DNA of 40,436 bases from Microvirga vignae (GTDB lineage Bacteria > Pseudomonadota > Alphaproteobacteria > Rhizobiales > Beijerinckiaceae). Below, one piece after another: positions 8,315 through 16,697 of this stretch (positions are counted from its first letter, which is position 1; each line of letters begins with the position of its first letter). The stretch lies in NCBI RefSeq assembly GCF_001017175.1, contig NZ_LCYG01000046.1, positions 1-40,436 of the forward strand, in the 5' to 3' direction. The translations under genes were made by a program, and so were the position numbers. The notes beneath the pieces are model-generated. The model saw nothing but the letters and a program-made list of their open reading frames with translations, ran no database searches and was not told where the DNA came from.

Positions 8315-9406
8315 ATGCGTGTTGCTATTCTGGGTGCTGGCGCAATTGCCTACGGATGCGCGGCCTTTCTCTGTCGCGAGGGGCACGAGCCCGTGCTCTG
8401 GTCGCCTTCCGGGAGTCGCGGCCGGTCTATTTCGAGCGGTGCTCCTCTGGTAGCGCAGGGCGCCATCGAGGGCTCGTTCCATCCCCAAGTCACGGAGCGT
8501 TGCGAGGATGCCATACGAGATGCCGAGGCCGTACTCGTCGCACTTCCTGCCAATGGTCATAAACGGGCCATGGACGAGGCCGCGCCATATCTCCGGCCCG
8601 ATCAGACGGTCATGATTTCCTCGCATACGTCGTTCAGCGCCCTCTATCTCGCGAAGCTCTTGGCCAAGCGCGGAATCGAGGTGCCGATCGTGGTGTGGAG
8701 CACGACCGTGACGGCCGGTCGTCAGACCGGTGATGCCTCGGTCAACGTCGCTGTCGTTCGCACAAAGGTCGACGCGGCAACTCTCCCGGCTTCCGCGAGT
8801 GGCAAAGGGCTCGCCGTCTGCAGAGCTTTGTTCGGTGATCGTTTCAATGAGCGGCCGGACATGCTCGCGATCGCTCTGAGCAATCTCAATCCGCAGAACC
8901 ACATGGGAATTGCGCTCTGCAACTTCACGCGCATGGAGCGAGGGGAGCGCTGGGGGCAGAACGAGAATATTACGGACTCGGTCGGGAACCTGCTCCAGTC
9001 CCTTGATGACGAACGCCTCGCAATAGCGGCAGCATTCGGCTACCAGGTGCGCACAATCCAGGAGCATTACCACCTTTCGTTTCATGTTGAGCCAGGTCCG
9101 GTCGGGGCGATGTCGAAGGCGATCCATGAGCGTGGCGGCGGTGGTTACGGCCCAACAACAATCGATACTCGCTACGTACTCGAGGATGTGCCCTATGGTC
9201 TCGTTCCGACCGTCATGCTCGGCACGTTGACCGGAGTCGGCGCACCGCTCCACGCCGCGGGCATCCGTATCTTCTCAGCCCTGTACGGCCGGGATCTTGC
9301 CGCCGAGAACGATCTCCTGCCGGAGCTCGGCCTCGAAGGCATGTCCCTCGAGGATCTGCGCATCCTCATGCGCGACGGCTGGGATCAAGAGGCGCTCGCT
9401 GCCTGA
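8315..9406 (+). CDS. NAD/NADP octopine/nopaline dehydrogenase family protein
   Basis: A 363-residue opine-dehydrogenase-type enzyme. In this family the enzyme reversibly joins or splits an amino acid and a 2-oxo acid through a secondary amine, using NAD(P). The N-terminal Rossmann fold starts at residue 1 with MRVAILGAGAIAYG, and VLVALPANGH marks the next strand. The C-terminal catalytic domain has the family's Asn/His segment (SNLNPQNHMG) and a long helical tail (RYVLEDVPYGLVP). I chose the ATG at 8315 because AAGGA lies just upstream and the glycine motif then sits at the extreme N-terminus. It follows the importer genes and precedes an FAD oxidoreductase, suggesting that the imported compound is an opine-like amino acid derivative. 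The exact substrate is not readable. Confidence 0.88.
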   Translation: MRVAILGAGAIAYGCAAFLCREGHEPVLWSPSGSRGRSISSGAPLVAQGAIEGSFHPQVTERCEDAIRDAEAVLVALPANGHKRAMDEAAPYLRPDQTVMISSHTSFSALYLAKLLAKRGIEVPIVVWSTTVTAGRQTGDASVNVAVVRTKVDAATLPASASGKGLAVCRALFGDRFNERPDMLAIALSNLNPQNHMGIALCNFTRMERGERWGQNENITDSVGNLLQSLDDERLAIAAAFGYQVRTIQEHYHLSFHVEPGPVGAMSKAIHERGGGGYGPTTIDTRYVLEDVPYGLVPTVMLGTLTGVGAPLHAAGIRIFSALYGRDLAAENDLLPELGLEGMSLEDLRILMRDGWDQEALAA

Positions 9407-9513
9407 GTATTTCCGCGACACTTCCGAAGCTCTTTTCCCAAGCCCTTTTCAACGGCACCTGCGCGACCTCCTTGGTCAAGTGCTGTGTGCGGAACTTCCA
9501 TGGAGAAACAAAC

Positions 9514-10653
9514 ATGACTGATGTGATCGTCATCGGCGCTGGTGTCATCGGCACCTCGGTCGCTTATCGTCTTTCTCAGGCGGGCGTCAATGTCACGGTA
9601 CTCGAAGCCGAACGGGTCGGCGGGGGCACGTCCGGCTCGAGCTTCGCCTGGACAAATTCCAACAACAAGACGCCGCGTCCCTATTTCGATCTGAATGTCG
9701 CGGGCATGCGCGCCCACGCGGCCCTCGCTGACGAGTTTGGGGGGACACCCTGGTGGCACGGCGGTGGCCGCCTCGAATGGGTGGAAGAGAGTGGACGCTC
9801 GGCCCAGCGCGACAAGGTTGAGCGCTTGCGCTCCTGGAATTATGCGGCCGAATGGCTGACTGCCAAGGAAGTGAGCGAGATTGAGCCTGATATCGATCCT
9901 AATCTGATCGGCGATGCGCCTGTCGCCTATTATCCGGAAGAAGGCTGGCTTGATCCTGTTGTCTACGCGCAAGCCATGATGGCAGCGGCCCGCCGGCTCG
10001 GCGCGAAGCTCGAGATCGGCGTCCGTGTGAATGGCATCGAGTTTCAATCAGGCCGCGTCACCGGCGTGCGAAGTGCGGACGGGCGCGTCTTCCGAGCCGA
10101 CCGCGTCATCAACTGCGCGGGCCGCTGGCTCAACGACGCTGCGGATGAGGAGGTGCTGCACGTACCGCTTGCCCCGACAACCGGTTTTCTCGTGTTCACG
10201 CCACCGGTCCCAACTCAAATATCACGGGTGGTCTCGACGCCTTTGTGTGACTTCCGGCCGGATGGAGCAGGGCGCCTCATGATTCATTGGGGCCCTGCCG
10301 ACGCGACGATCACGCCAGACCTTTCCGTCAATCCAGGCATGGCCGAGGCCGAGGAACTCGTTCAACGCCTTGCGCAGGTGCTGCCTTGCATCGGAACTGC
10401 GCGGCCAGAAGCCGTTCGTGTCACACGGCGGCCGATTCCGAAGGATGGCTACTCGGCAGTCGGCCCGATTCCAGGGGTGGAAGGATACTATGTTGTTGTC
10501 ACTCATAGTGGCGTCACCCTATCGCCCTTCCTCGGCATCGCCGTAGCGGATGAGATTGCCTCTGGTCGCACCCGGCCAGAGCTGGCTCCCTTCCGCCCGA
10601 GCCGCTTCTTCGAAGCGGACATGTCGGCAGAACAAGAGGCAGTTCCTGCCTAG
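9514..10653 (+). CDS. FAD-dependent oxidoreductase (DadA/opine-oxidase-like)
   Basis: A 379-residue flavoprotein of the amino-acid oxidase/dehydrogenase superfamily. The dinucleotide-binding motif VIVIGAGVIGTSVAYRL is at residues 4-20, followed by the acidic strand end VTVLEAE. The C-terminal FAD segment includes RPIPKDGYSAVGPIPGVEGY and VTHSGVTLSPFLG, typical of DadA-like enzymes and of the small subunit of octopine/nopaline oxidases. The ATG at 9514 is preceded by GGAG. It lies 107 bp after the opine-dehydrogenase-type gene in the same direction, so both enzymes may act on the same secondary amine. A sarcosine- or D-amino-acid-dehydrogenase role is an alternative. Confidence 0.88.
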   Translation: MTDVIVIGAGVIGTSVAYRLSQAGVNVTVLEAERVGGGTSGSSFAWTNSNNKTPRPYFDLNVAGMRAHAALADEFGGTPWWHGGGRLEWVEESGRSAQRDKVERLRSWNYAAEWLTAKEVSEIEPDIDPNLIGDAPVAYYPEEGWLDPVVYAQAMMAAARRLGAKLEIGVRVNGIEFQSGRVTGVRSADGRVFRADRVINCAGRWLNDAADEEVLHVPLAPTTGFLVFTPPVPTQISRVVSTPLCDFRPDGAGRLMIHWGPADATITPDLSVNPGMAEAEELVQRLAQVLPCIGTARPEAVRVTRRPIPKDGYSAVGPIPGVEGYYVVVTHSGVTLSPFLGIAVADEIASGRTRPELAPFRPSRFFEADMSAEQEAVPA

Positions 10654-10765
10654 CCGATAGTGACGAGATAAGCCCAGCAAAGGTGACGTTGCTAGGTTGG
10701 CAATGCGAAGGATTCATCCATCCCGTGGCTCGGTATGTGGAGTCACTGGTGGAGAAATTTGCGCA

Positions 10766-10857
10766 TTGCCACGTTACTCAGGTACGAGGGCGAGGCGTGT
10801 AGATGGGCTGGTGTGAGCATGACCAAGCCTGTCAGCTACAAACGCCACCGATTTCCA
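10766..10857 (+). mobile_element. End fragment of an IS6 element related to the one at 1-810
   Basis: This stretch aligns with the transposase-proximal end of the first IS read on the other strand: a degenerate inverted-repeat end (GCCACGTTACTC against GTCACATTAACTC), the leader, then an ATG at 10819 and codons for MTKPVSYKRHRF matching the first IS transposase. Homology stops at about 10857, where the end of a second IS begins. It points in the direction opposite to the first copy. Confidence 0.75.
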
Positions 10858-10858
10858 C

Positions 10859-11537
10859 GGAACTGTCGCAAGCCCTTCGGTAACTTAGTTCTCTTATACC
10901 TCCGGTGAGACCGGAGGTGTACGACGTACAAGGGGCGAACAGGTCTCAGGTAATCCGGAGCGGTTCGTCAAGGAGCCGCTCCTGTGTCGATCTTCAAGCG
11001 CCGCCGCTTTCCGGATGAGATCACCCTTCTGTGCGGGCGCTGGAAATATCTGTTTCGGGCAGCCGCTAAGCACGGTCAGCTGATCGACTTCCTGCTGTCG
11101 GATCGCCGGAACACCAGAGCCGCTTATCGTTTTCTGCGCAACGCGCTGAAGGTGATGAGTGACTACCCGCTTTCCTCGATCACAACTGACAAACTCCCAT
11201 CCTACCGGAACGCGATCCGGCGCTTACAGTGCGAAGGGCTGCTGGCGAAGGATGTCGAGCATCGAACCTCAAAATATCTCAACAACGTTATTGAGGCGGA
11301 TCGCGGTGCCCTCAAGTGCGTAATCCGGCCGACACGCGGATTCCAGAGCATGAAAACGGCGCGTGCGACAATCAAGGGCTTTGAGGTGATGCGGATGATC
11401 CGCCGCGGCCACTGTGTTCTGACACAGCCCGGCGCGACAGGCGAAATCTGTCTTGTGAACCAGCTCTTCGGTCTTGCTGCCTGAGGGACCCTTCGACTGG
11501 GTTCGTTCTACCTTTTCCAGGTTAATGCAACGAAGCC
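10859..11537 (+). mobile_element. Second IS6-family element, internally deleted
   Basis: The right end reads, inward, GGCTTCGTTGCATTAAC (reverse complement of 11521-11537). The presumed left end GGAACTGTCGCA begins at 10859, exactly where the first IS fragment stops. The ends match only imperfectly. At 679 bp it is shorter than a normal IS6 element, consistent with the internal deletion in its transposase gene. Confidence 0.6.
10984..11484 (+). pseudogene. IS6-family transposase with in-frame internal deletion
   Basis: A 166-codon reading frame with a GTG start. The first ~20 residues (SIFKRRRFPDEITLLCGRW) are a standard IS6 N-terminus, but the sequence then jumps to KYLFRAAAKHGQLIDFLLS, which normally comes about 70-90 residues later. 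The helix-turn-helix and the first catalytic Asp (normally in DETYIKV) are therefore missing. The second Asp (TTDKLPSY) and the Glu (NNVIEADRGALK) remain, and the C-terminus (LVNQLFGLAA) is intact. The joint lies between two similar 'RW/EWKYL' segments, suggesting deletion at a short repeat. It cannot encode an active transposase. Confidence 0.85.
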
Positions 11538-11852
11538 AATTGCAGGGGGTGAGTCAGTACCAGGAACTGATCGACCTCGAGTTGGTCAAGATGGGTGGTT
11601 TCGTGGCGGCCGAGATGAGCCCGCACTTTTGGGCTCCGGCAGTGAAAATGCCCGTGCTCATGGTTCAGGTTTTTGGACGACGCCTGGACGCGCAATCCGG
11701 AAGATGGCCAGAAAACGTTTGATCGTCTCGGCAGCAACGAGAAGGAGCTGTTCTGGATCGAAAACACCACGTGGCGGTTCAAGGATGGATATAACTATTT
11801 CGGGCGACACCCAGAGAAGGTTCTCGGTTTCCTCGAAAAATATATGCACTAG
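11538..11852 (+). pseudogene. Alpha/beta-hydrolase C-terminal remnant, frameshifted
   Basis: Directly after the IS6 right end, one frame encodes VSQYQELIDLELVKMGGF and APAVKMPVLMVQV. A one-base shift at the GGTTTTTGG run (near 11670) then continues as LDDAWTRNPEDGQKTFDRL, KELFWIENTTWRFKDGYNYF and HPEKVLGFLEKYMH, ending at the TAG at 11850-11852. The combined segment looks like the tail of a dienelactone-hydrolase-like alpha/beta hydrolase (final strand with Asp, last helix). The catalytic Ser region is missing, probably removed by the IS. It is non-functional unless the T-run is a sequencing error, and even then it is truncated. Confidence 0.65.
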
Positions 11853-12645
11853 TCTTCTGACCCGAACCCGGACGGCATGCCGTTGAAGATTCTCCTTCGA
11901 GAAGTCTTTCGGGGCGGACCGAGTCAGAAAAGATCTGCTGCTCTTGTTCCGACCTGTTAATGGGCATCCACGACAGCAGTAGAGGGGGGAGGGCAGGTCC
12001 AGACTGGAAAGCGGACCTTTACGCGGTCGCGCTTAAATGGCCGAGTTTGATCCTTAGCAGGTCCTTGCCGCGAATGCCTACCACGTTCGGGTCACCAGCT
12101 CTGCGTTTCGTCAGCGTCTCTCCATGATGACAGATAGACCGGAGATGACATATAGACGGACACCGGTATCCTGCCTCGAGCCTAATATCGCTTTCAACAG
12201 CCTCGAGAACGACTGCGCCACAGTTCAGTAGAAACGCCGAAAAGTTGCAGGGTGATGCAAGTGCGGAGCGGCGTTCAACAAAAAACCCGTTCAGGCGCAC
12301 TGGAGTGCAAAGCTCGCTGTGGTTGAACCGCCACCAGCTTAATGTTGTAGGCGATTGATTATTCCACGAATCCTACATCGGACCCTGTTCGCTCGCCCGA
12401 CGCAGAGCTTTGAACTAAGTTGAATTTTCTCAGCATTGCCGAGAGCCATACTGAATGAAGAAGTTGGTGAGTATTTAAGTGCGGGTCGCCCTTTGTCCCG
12501 GCACACGATTGGTTCGATTCTACAACTAAGTAGTTACCTCCAATGAATCCCGCTCATCTGCGCTGATTTGTTCGGCATATCGCCATGCTTATTGTATATT
12601 TACCTTATGAGCCGAATAAGAATAAAATTCATAAAGGGAGAAAAG
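11853..12645. other. 793-bp stretch without a recognisable gene
   Basis: No reading frame here has a convincing start, ribosome site or family resemblance. A 93-codon frame on the minus strand (12019-12300) is cysteine-rich without recognisable motifs and is probably chance. The last ~100 bases become A+T-rich and lead to the small gene at 12646; its promoter is probably in this part, but I cannot name the boxes confidently. Confidence 0.5.
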
Positions 12646-12906
12646 ATGACGTTTGAACAAGTTACTAATAGGAAGCCAACCCATTTTGACTTAATCGATA
12701 ACGAAATTAGGGGCCTTATTCATTCCTTGTGGTGCATCGACTTCATGACCGAAATTGAACTACTTAAAATCGATAATAGTCACGTTATGAATGAGATCAA
12801 GAACGCTAAGAAAATTAATACAATTCTAGCGTATCGTGAAAAGCGACACCCGTTTGTCAAACTTCTAAACGAACGTTGGGAAAAGCAATGTACCAAGCTT
12901 TTGTAG
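12646..12906 (+). CDS. Small hypothetical protein, A+T-rich gene
   Basis: An 86-residue protein of unknown function. The start at 12646 is chosen for the GGGAG five bases upstream; earlier in-frame ATGs lack a ribosome site. The gene is visibly A+T-rich with AAA/ATT/AAT codons unlike the surrounding G+C-rich genes, which points to recent acquisition. The predicted product is helical and charged, with no signal peptide. Its C-terminal part (AYREKRHPFVKLLNERWEKQ) resembles that of the next small gene (HRERREPYVRQLEELRKQQ), so the two are probably distant paralogues. It may be co-transcribed with that gene, 91 bp downstream. Confidence 0.6.
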   Translation: MTFEQVTNRKPTHFDLIDNEIRGLIHSLWCIDFMTEIELLKIDNSHVMNEIKNAKKINTILAYREKRHPFVKLLNERWEKQCTKLL

Positions 12907-12997
12907 CTTAGGTCGGCCTACTATGCCCGTTTCGTAATCACTTCAACTCTCATCCTTCTTCAACACCTACAGCAAACTGCCAAGAGCGTAGAGCGTC

Positions 12998-13288
12998 ATG
13001 AGAAGCACAAACAGCTACAATGCTCCATCACTAGAAGAGATTGTTTGGGGAAGCCGATATTCATACGTAACACAGTATAAGGCCCAAGAGATTATACGTA
13101 TCCTGAGCGATTTGGATGCTCAGCATAATCTACGCCTCGATAAACTTCAGCACCGTCAGCTTGATCAGAACATCAGAAATGACATCCAACAAAAGCTAAA
13201 AGCCGCGCACCGTGAACGGCGAGAGCCTTACGTGAGACAACTTGAGGAACTCCGTAAACAACAGCTTCCTCAATCCTTAGGCTCTTAA
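12998..13288 (+). CDS. Small hypothetical protein related to the preceding gene
   Basis: A 96-residue protein of unknown function, predicted helical, with a charged C-terminal half (KAAHRERREPYVRQLEELRK). That half matches the pattern R-E-[KR]-R-x-P-[FY]-V-[KR]-x-L also present in the 12646 gene. There is only a weak ribosome site (GAGCG) before the ATG. It is less A+T-rich than its neighbour. A clear terminator 75 bp after the stop suggests that the two small genes form a transcription unit. I know no family for either. Confidence 0.55.
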   Translation: MRSTNSYNAPSLEEIVWGSRYSYVTQYKAQEIIRILSDLDAQHNLRLDKLQHRQLDQNIRNDIQQKLKAAHRERREPYVRQLEELRKQQLPQSLGS

Positions 13289-13362
13289 AACGACATTCAA
13301 ACTTTCGTTCGTTGGATTTCGCAGTCGCAACCTCCTACCTGCCAATTTCGAGGCTGGAACTT

Positions 13363-13390
13363 AGAGCGTCCTTCAGGGCGCTCTTTCTTT
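13363..13390 (+). terminator. Factor-independent terminator
   Basis: GAGCGTCC (13364-13371) pairs with GGGCGCTC (13376-13383) through a TTCA loop, with one G-U pair, followed by TTTCTTT. It closes the two-gene unit of small hypothetical proteins. Confidence 0.8.
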
Positions 13391-14326
13391 GTTGGTTCCC
13401 ATCGCTCCGGGACCTGGCTGTCCCTTCTTGGCCCTACATGCATCCGCTATGAACATCTACTGGATGAAAACCTCCGTAGCATTCCCAGGCGACAGTTGGA
13501 TGGAGACGCAGTTCACCAGCCTCGACGAGGATATGCCGGATCGGGCGAGCGATAGCAGGTGGGATACCTACATCAGCAACGTCCAACAGGCGCCGCCTGT
13601 ATTAGGATAGGAAACGTGGGAGAGGGCATGGGCAGGTGGTTCAGGCGCAGTTTATCTCCAAAATGTATGGTCGCATACTTTGTCGTCGGAGGTGCCCGTG
13701 CATTGCTACTTTCATCTTGTGAATGGCGATGAGTGGCATTCCTAACCCTTAGCGACTGCAGACTTGCGCGGCGAGCGTGATGCTCTGTCACCCTGAACGG
13801 GTGGTGCTTTGACTCCGGCGTCCAGTGGGGTCCCCTCAATGCCCCGTGTCTTTGGACAGGGCTGGAACTCTCAACCCTTTTGGCCAATGGCTTTAGGGTA
13901 CTGCTTCCACGATCCAAGAACATACGTTCATGCCCAGGCGTCCTAATGGCTGGAAGCCCTTCGATGTCGTGCCGATGAAGGAGCGCCGCCGCTTGGCTAG
14001 CGACATACCTCCCGGCCCACAGACCGGCAGCTGTCCTGCGGGAAGATTCAAGATGACGGTGCCTGGAACTTCAGGCGCCGTCCAGGATTAACCCGCGTCA
14101 ACAAGGCCAAGAACTGGTCGCCCGCATGCAACCGGGTTGAGGGATCAACGCCCTGTAAATTCAGTAGCCGATCAACGCCAAACGAGTGGCGCGACGGGCG
14201 CGGATTATTGCCCATCCAGCCTTCAGTCGTGCGTAACGCTTTTCGATCAGTCGACATATCGATGTCACATGTTGTGATCCAAGCTGTAGAGCTTGAGGCC
14301 ATCTGTTTCATAACCTGCGAGGGACA
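13391..14326. other. 936-bp stretch without a recognisable gene
   Basis: I see no supported gene. Open frames at 13389-13610 (+) and 13573-13923 (-) lack ribosome sites and family motifs. A short frame from the ATG at 13930 (about 53 codons, beginning MPRRPNGWKPFDVVPMKERR) is possible but unsupported. The end of the stretch carries the ribosome site (GAGGGA) of the gene at 14327. Confidence 0.5.
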
Positions 14327-15319
14327 ATGACGAACGGACGTTTCAGCCAAACTCCACCGGACAAGGCGAATGAGCTCTTCGAGAAGCTCCTCGCAACGTC
14401 CGACAACGCGGTGAAAACGCGCGAGCGGCTATTTGCGGATTTGAAGGCGGAGCTGGAGCTGCTGGCCGGCCTTCAGGAAGAGCACCTCTTTCCCGTGCTC
14501 CGGCGGCACGGGATGCACGATCTTCTGCTGGAGGCTACCAACGACAACCAAGAAACGGCCGCGCTCCTTGCCGAACTGGAGCGCATGCCCAAGAACAGTG
14601 CTGAGTTCATCAGCCAAGTGACGGAGCTGCGGAAGGTGTTCCAGCAGCACATCCGCGACGACAGAAAGGAGCTGCTTCCCGCAGTGCTCAAGGTGCTGAG
14701 CGACGAGGAAGCCAACGCCATAGTCGAGACAGTGGAGGATGAAATGGCAAACATCGAAGAGATGAAACGCGCTGACGGCCGACAGGCCCGTGAACAGGTC
14801 GAAGCCGTGCAGCGGGTGACGGAGAACGTGTCCGACACGCTACGGGCCAGCGTTGAAGGCGCTCAAACCATGGTTCAGGCTCTGCAGGAGGTGGTACAGA
14901 CCAGCTTCGGCGCGTTCTCGGAGCTGACCCGCCGCTCGACCGCTCAAAGCTTGCCGATGGCGGGTCGTTCCGATGCCGTGGCGCTGGGACTGAGCGAAGA
15001 GGCTGCAAAGAACCTACGGGCTGCGGCCCAGTCCAGCACGGCATTCGCCCGTGGCTTGCAGGAGGTCTCACGCGAGGTGGTGGACCGCAGCCAGCAGCGC
15101 CTGCAACGCAACCTCGACGGTCTGCAAGCCCTCGCCCGCTGTCGGTCGATAACAGATGTCGTCGAAGTGCAAAGCTCACTCCTTCGCGACAACCTGGAGC
15201 AGACGGTGGAGAACAGCCGGCGCATCGCCGAGCTCACGATCCAGATGGCTGAGGAGGCTACACGTACTGTGACGGTTCAGGCAGAGAAAACCGCCGAGCG
15301 GGTCAGCCGCGCGGCCTGA
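14327..15319 (+). CDS. Hemerythrin-like / phasin-like two-domain protein
   Basis: A 330-residue protein. Residues about 15-135 follow the hemerythrin HHE helical pattern (QEEHLFPVLRRH, LLAELERMPKNSAEF, VFQQHIRDDRKELLPAVLKVL). However, several positions where the family has iron-binding His are occupied by other residues: NDNQE replaces an EHQ-type motif, and the first helix lacks a DH. Only H53, H61 and H108-type residues remain, so metal binding is doubtful. Residues about 175-320 resemble phasins, the surface proteins of polyhydroxyalkanoate granules (STAFARGLQEVSREVVDRSQ, RSITDVVEVQSSLLRDNLEQ). The whole is long, amphipathic and helical. A good ribosome site (GAGGGACA) precedes the ATG and a strong terminator follows. 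It is probably granule-associated or a stress protein; the function is inferred. Confidence 0.75.
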   Translation: MTNGRFSQTPPDKANELFEKLLATSDNAVKTRERLFADLKAELELLAGLQEEHLFPVLRRHGMHDLLLEATNDNQETAALLAELERMPKNSAEFISQVTELRKVFQQHIRDDRKELLPAVLKVLSDEEANAIVETVEDEMANIEEMKRADGRQAREQVEAVQRVTENVSDTLRASVEGAQTMVQALQEVVQTSFGAFSELTRRSTAQSLPMAGRSDAVALGLSEEAAKNLRAAAQSSTAFARGLQEVSREVVDRSQQRLQRNLDGLQALARCRSITDVVEVQSSLLRDNLEQTVENSRRIAELTIQMAEEATRTVTVQAEKTAERVSRAA

Positions 15320-15342
15320 GCGCCCGGCGGGCAGCCTGACAT

Positions 15343-15370
15343 GAAGAGCGCCGTTGAGGCGCTCTTCGCT
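15343..15370 (+). terminator. Factor-independent terminator after the phasin-like gene
   Basis: GAAGAGCGCC (15343-15352) and GGCGCTCTTC (15358-15367) form a perfect ten-base-pair stem with loop GTTGA. The T-run is short (GCTTGT). It lies 24 bases after the stop of the phasin-like gene. Confidence 0.75.
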
Positions 15371-15736
15371 TGTAATCATCCAAACCTGAGGCAGATCGTC
15401 TCCGGATTTCTGCTACCGGCCGGGTCAGGAAACCGTGTGGAACACATTGAAGCCGTTGGCCCCGGTAGGTTTGCGCCGCAGTGGCATCAGGCCCTCCTTG
15501 CGGGAAGGTTGCACAAAAGTTAGGTCAGTAGGACGTCGGCCAGGATCACGACCTCGATGACCTGTCGCCATGCCTCACGCCCTGCCCTGAGGCCGCCTAC
15601 CGCAAGGGTAGGCGCGATCTAGCGGCGGAGATCCTGGTCCTGCTGAATGAGGGCCACTCGGACACGGCCCTTGAACGGCTGCGCGCGGAGATCAGCTGGA
15701 AAGTGGCGTGGCCGCCTGTGAGAGGGCTTAGAACCT
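15371..15736. other. Intergenic stretch with a possible gene fragment
   Basis: Between about 15535 and 15720 one plus-strand frame reads continuously, including YRKGRRDLAAEILVLLNEGH and SDTALERLRAEISW. It has no start codon with a ribosome site and runs into the IS5 tail. It is probably the remnant of an unknown small gene interrupted by that IS. Confidence 0.35.
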
Positions 15737-15905
15737 CTAATCCAATGAGGTCTCCCCTCGTCGCCAGGCGATGAAGCAGCAGGCAAGATCGAGGAGACCG
15801 TCGTGGGTCTCGCGACGTCGGTCGGTGCGGACGAGCAGGCGACGGCGGTTATGCAGCCACTGCGAGCCGGGTTCTCTTTCCAGAGTGAGAACCTCTTTGC
15901 CCCCT
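15737..15905 (-). pseudogene. IS5-family transposase C-terminal remnant
   Basis: On the minus strand the frame ending at the TAG (15737-15739) encodes LEREPGSQWLHNRRRLLVR, TDRRRETHDGLLDLACC and FIAWRRGETSLD. This is the characteristic end of IS5-family transposases (R-Y/T-D/E-R-R-x-x-x-H-x-G-x-L-x-L-A). Only about 55 codons remain; the DDE core is missing. Confidence 0.75.
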
Positions 15906-15912
15906 CAAGTAT

Positions 15913-16287
15913 TCAGTCTGTTCCCCATGGGTTGTCGATCACGAAGCGCCAGGAGCCGTCGGCCTGACGACGCAGAACATCCGCATTCTTTGCCGTGAGT
16001 TTCACCGGCTGACCGTCCGGCCCGGTGCCAGTGAATGACCAAACCCCTATCACGAGGGCCAGATCACTTACCTCAAGAACCCTGGTCACCTTGAGATCGA
16101 GTTGACTCTTCATTGCAACGAAACCGCCCAGCGCTTCACGGATACCCGGTAATCCGTGAGCGAGGTTCCCAGGCTGAGCCGCAAAAGCGGCCTCAGGTTC
16201 ATAAAGAGCCATGAGCATGTCAAAATTACCCGTGTTGATTCCCTCAACTATCAATTCGAGGACTTGCTCAGGCGTTCCTGTAGACAT
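15913..16287 (-). CDS. NTF2-like / SnoaL-like protein
   Basis: A 124-residue cone-fold (NTF2-like) protein of the ketosteroid-isomerase/SgcJ type. The start at 16287 is chosen because GGGAGAAC precedes it; an in-frame ATG 57 bases upstream gives an unstructured extension. Features are the N-terminal helix PEQVLELIVEGINTGNFDML, the ALYEPEAAFA segment, VRVLEVSDLALVIGVWSF-type central strands and the closing strands DVLRRQADGSWRFVIDNPWG. Members of this group often bind or isomerise small hydrophobic molecules, but many have no known role. The gene stands alone, flanked by the IS5 remnant and an empty stretch. Confidence 0.8.
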   Translation of the reverse strand: MSTGTPEQVLELIVEGINTGNFDMLMALYEPEAAFAAQPGNLAHGLPGIREALGGFVAMKSQLDLKVTRVLEVSDLALVIGVWSFTGTGPDGQPVKLTAKNADVLRRQADGSWRFVIDNPWGTD

Positions 16288-16697
16288 GCCGTTCTCCCTG
16301 TTCCAGGGTCTCTGAGTCCGCGCCTCTGACTGCTCTCGTGTCATCGGTCAACGGACGATAGCGGTTGCGCCGTTGGTGATCGTGCGAAGCAGGGGGACCT
16401 CGACCTGCAGAGAACACGACACACTTGACAAAGCTGCGTCAAACCGGTGGCCCACTCCACGCCGGAGCGCGAGGTCACGCTGCGCTGGTACTACGCCCTT
16501 GTCCACCTCGATGGGAGCGCCGGCTCTCACGTCTGATGCGCTTCATGAGAGCGATTGACGCCACCATTGTTCGCTCAAGTTGATGCAACATGGAAAGCGT
16601 GTCGGGCGAGGAGGATGGAGGCTTGGTATCTCTCATGCTCTGACCGTCTCTGCCTTTATCTCTAGGTTTCAATAAATAGTGCATCGTCAACGTGACC
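16288..16697. other. 410-bp stretch without a recognisable gene
   Basis: Several short frames exist on both strands (for example 16348-16530 minus and 16475-16729 minus), none with a ribosome site and recognisable motif together. I see no hairpin with a T-run. Confidence 0.45.
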
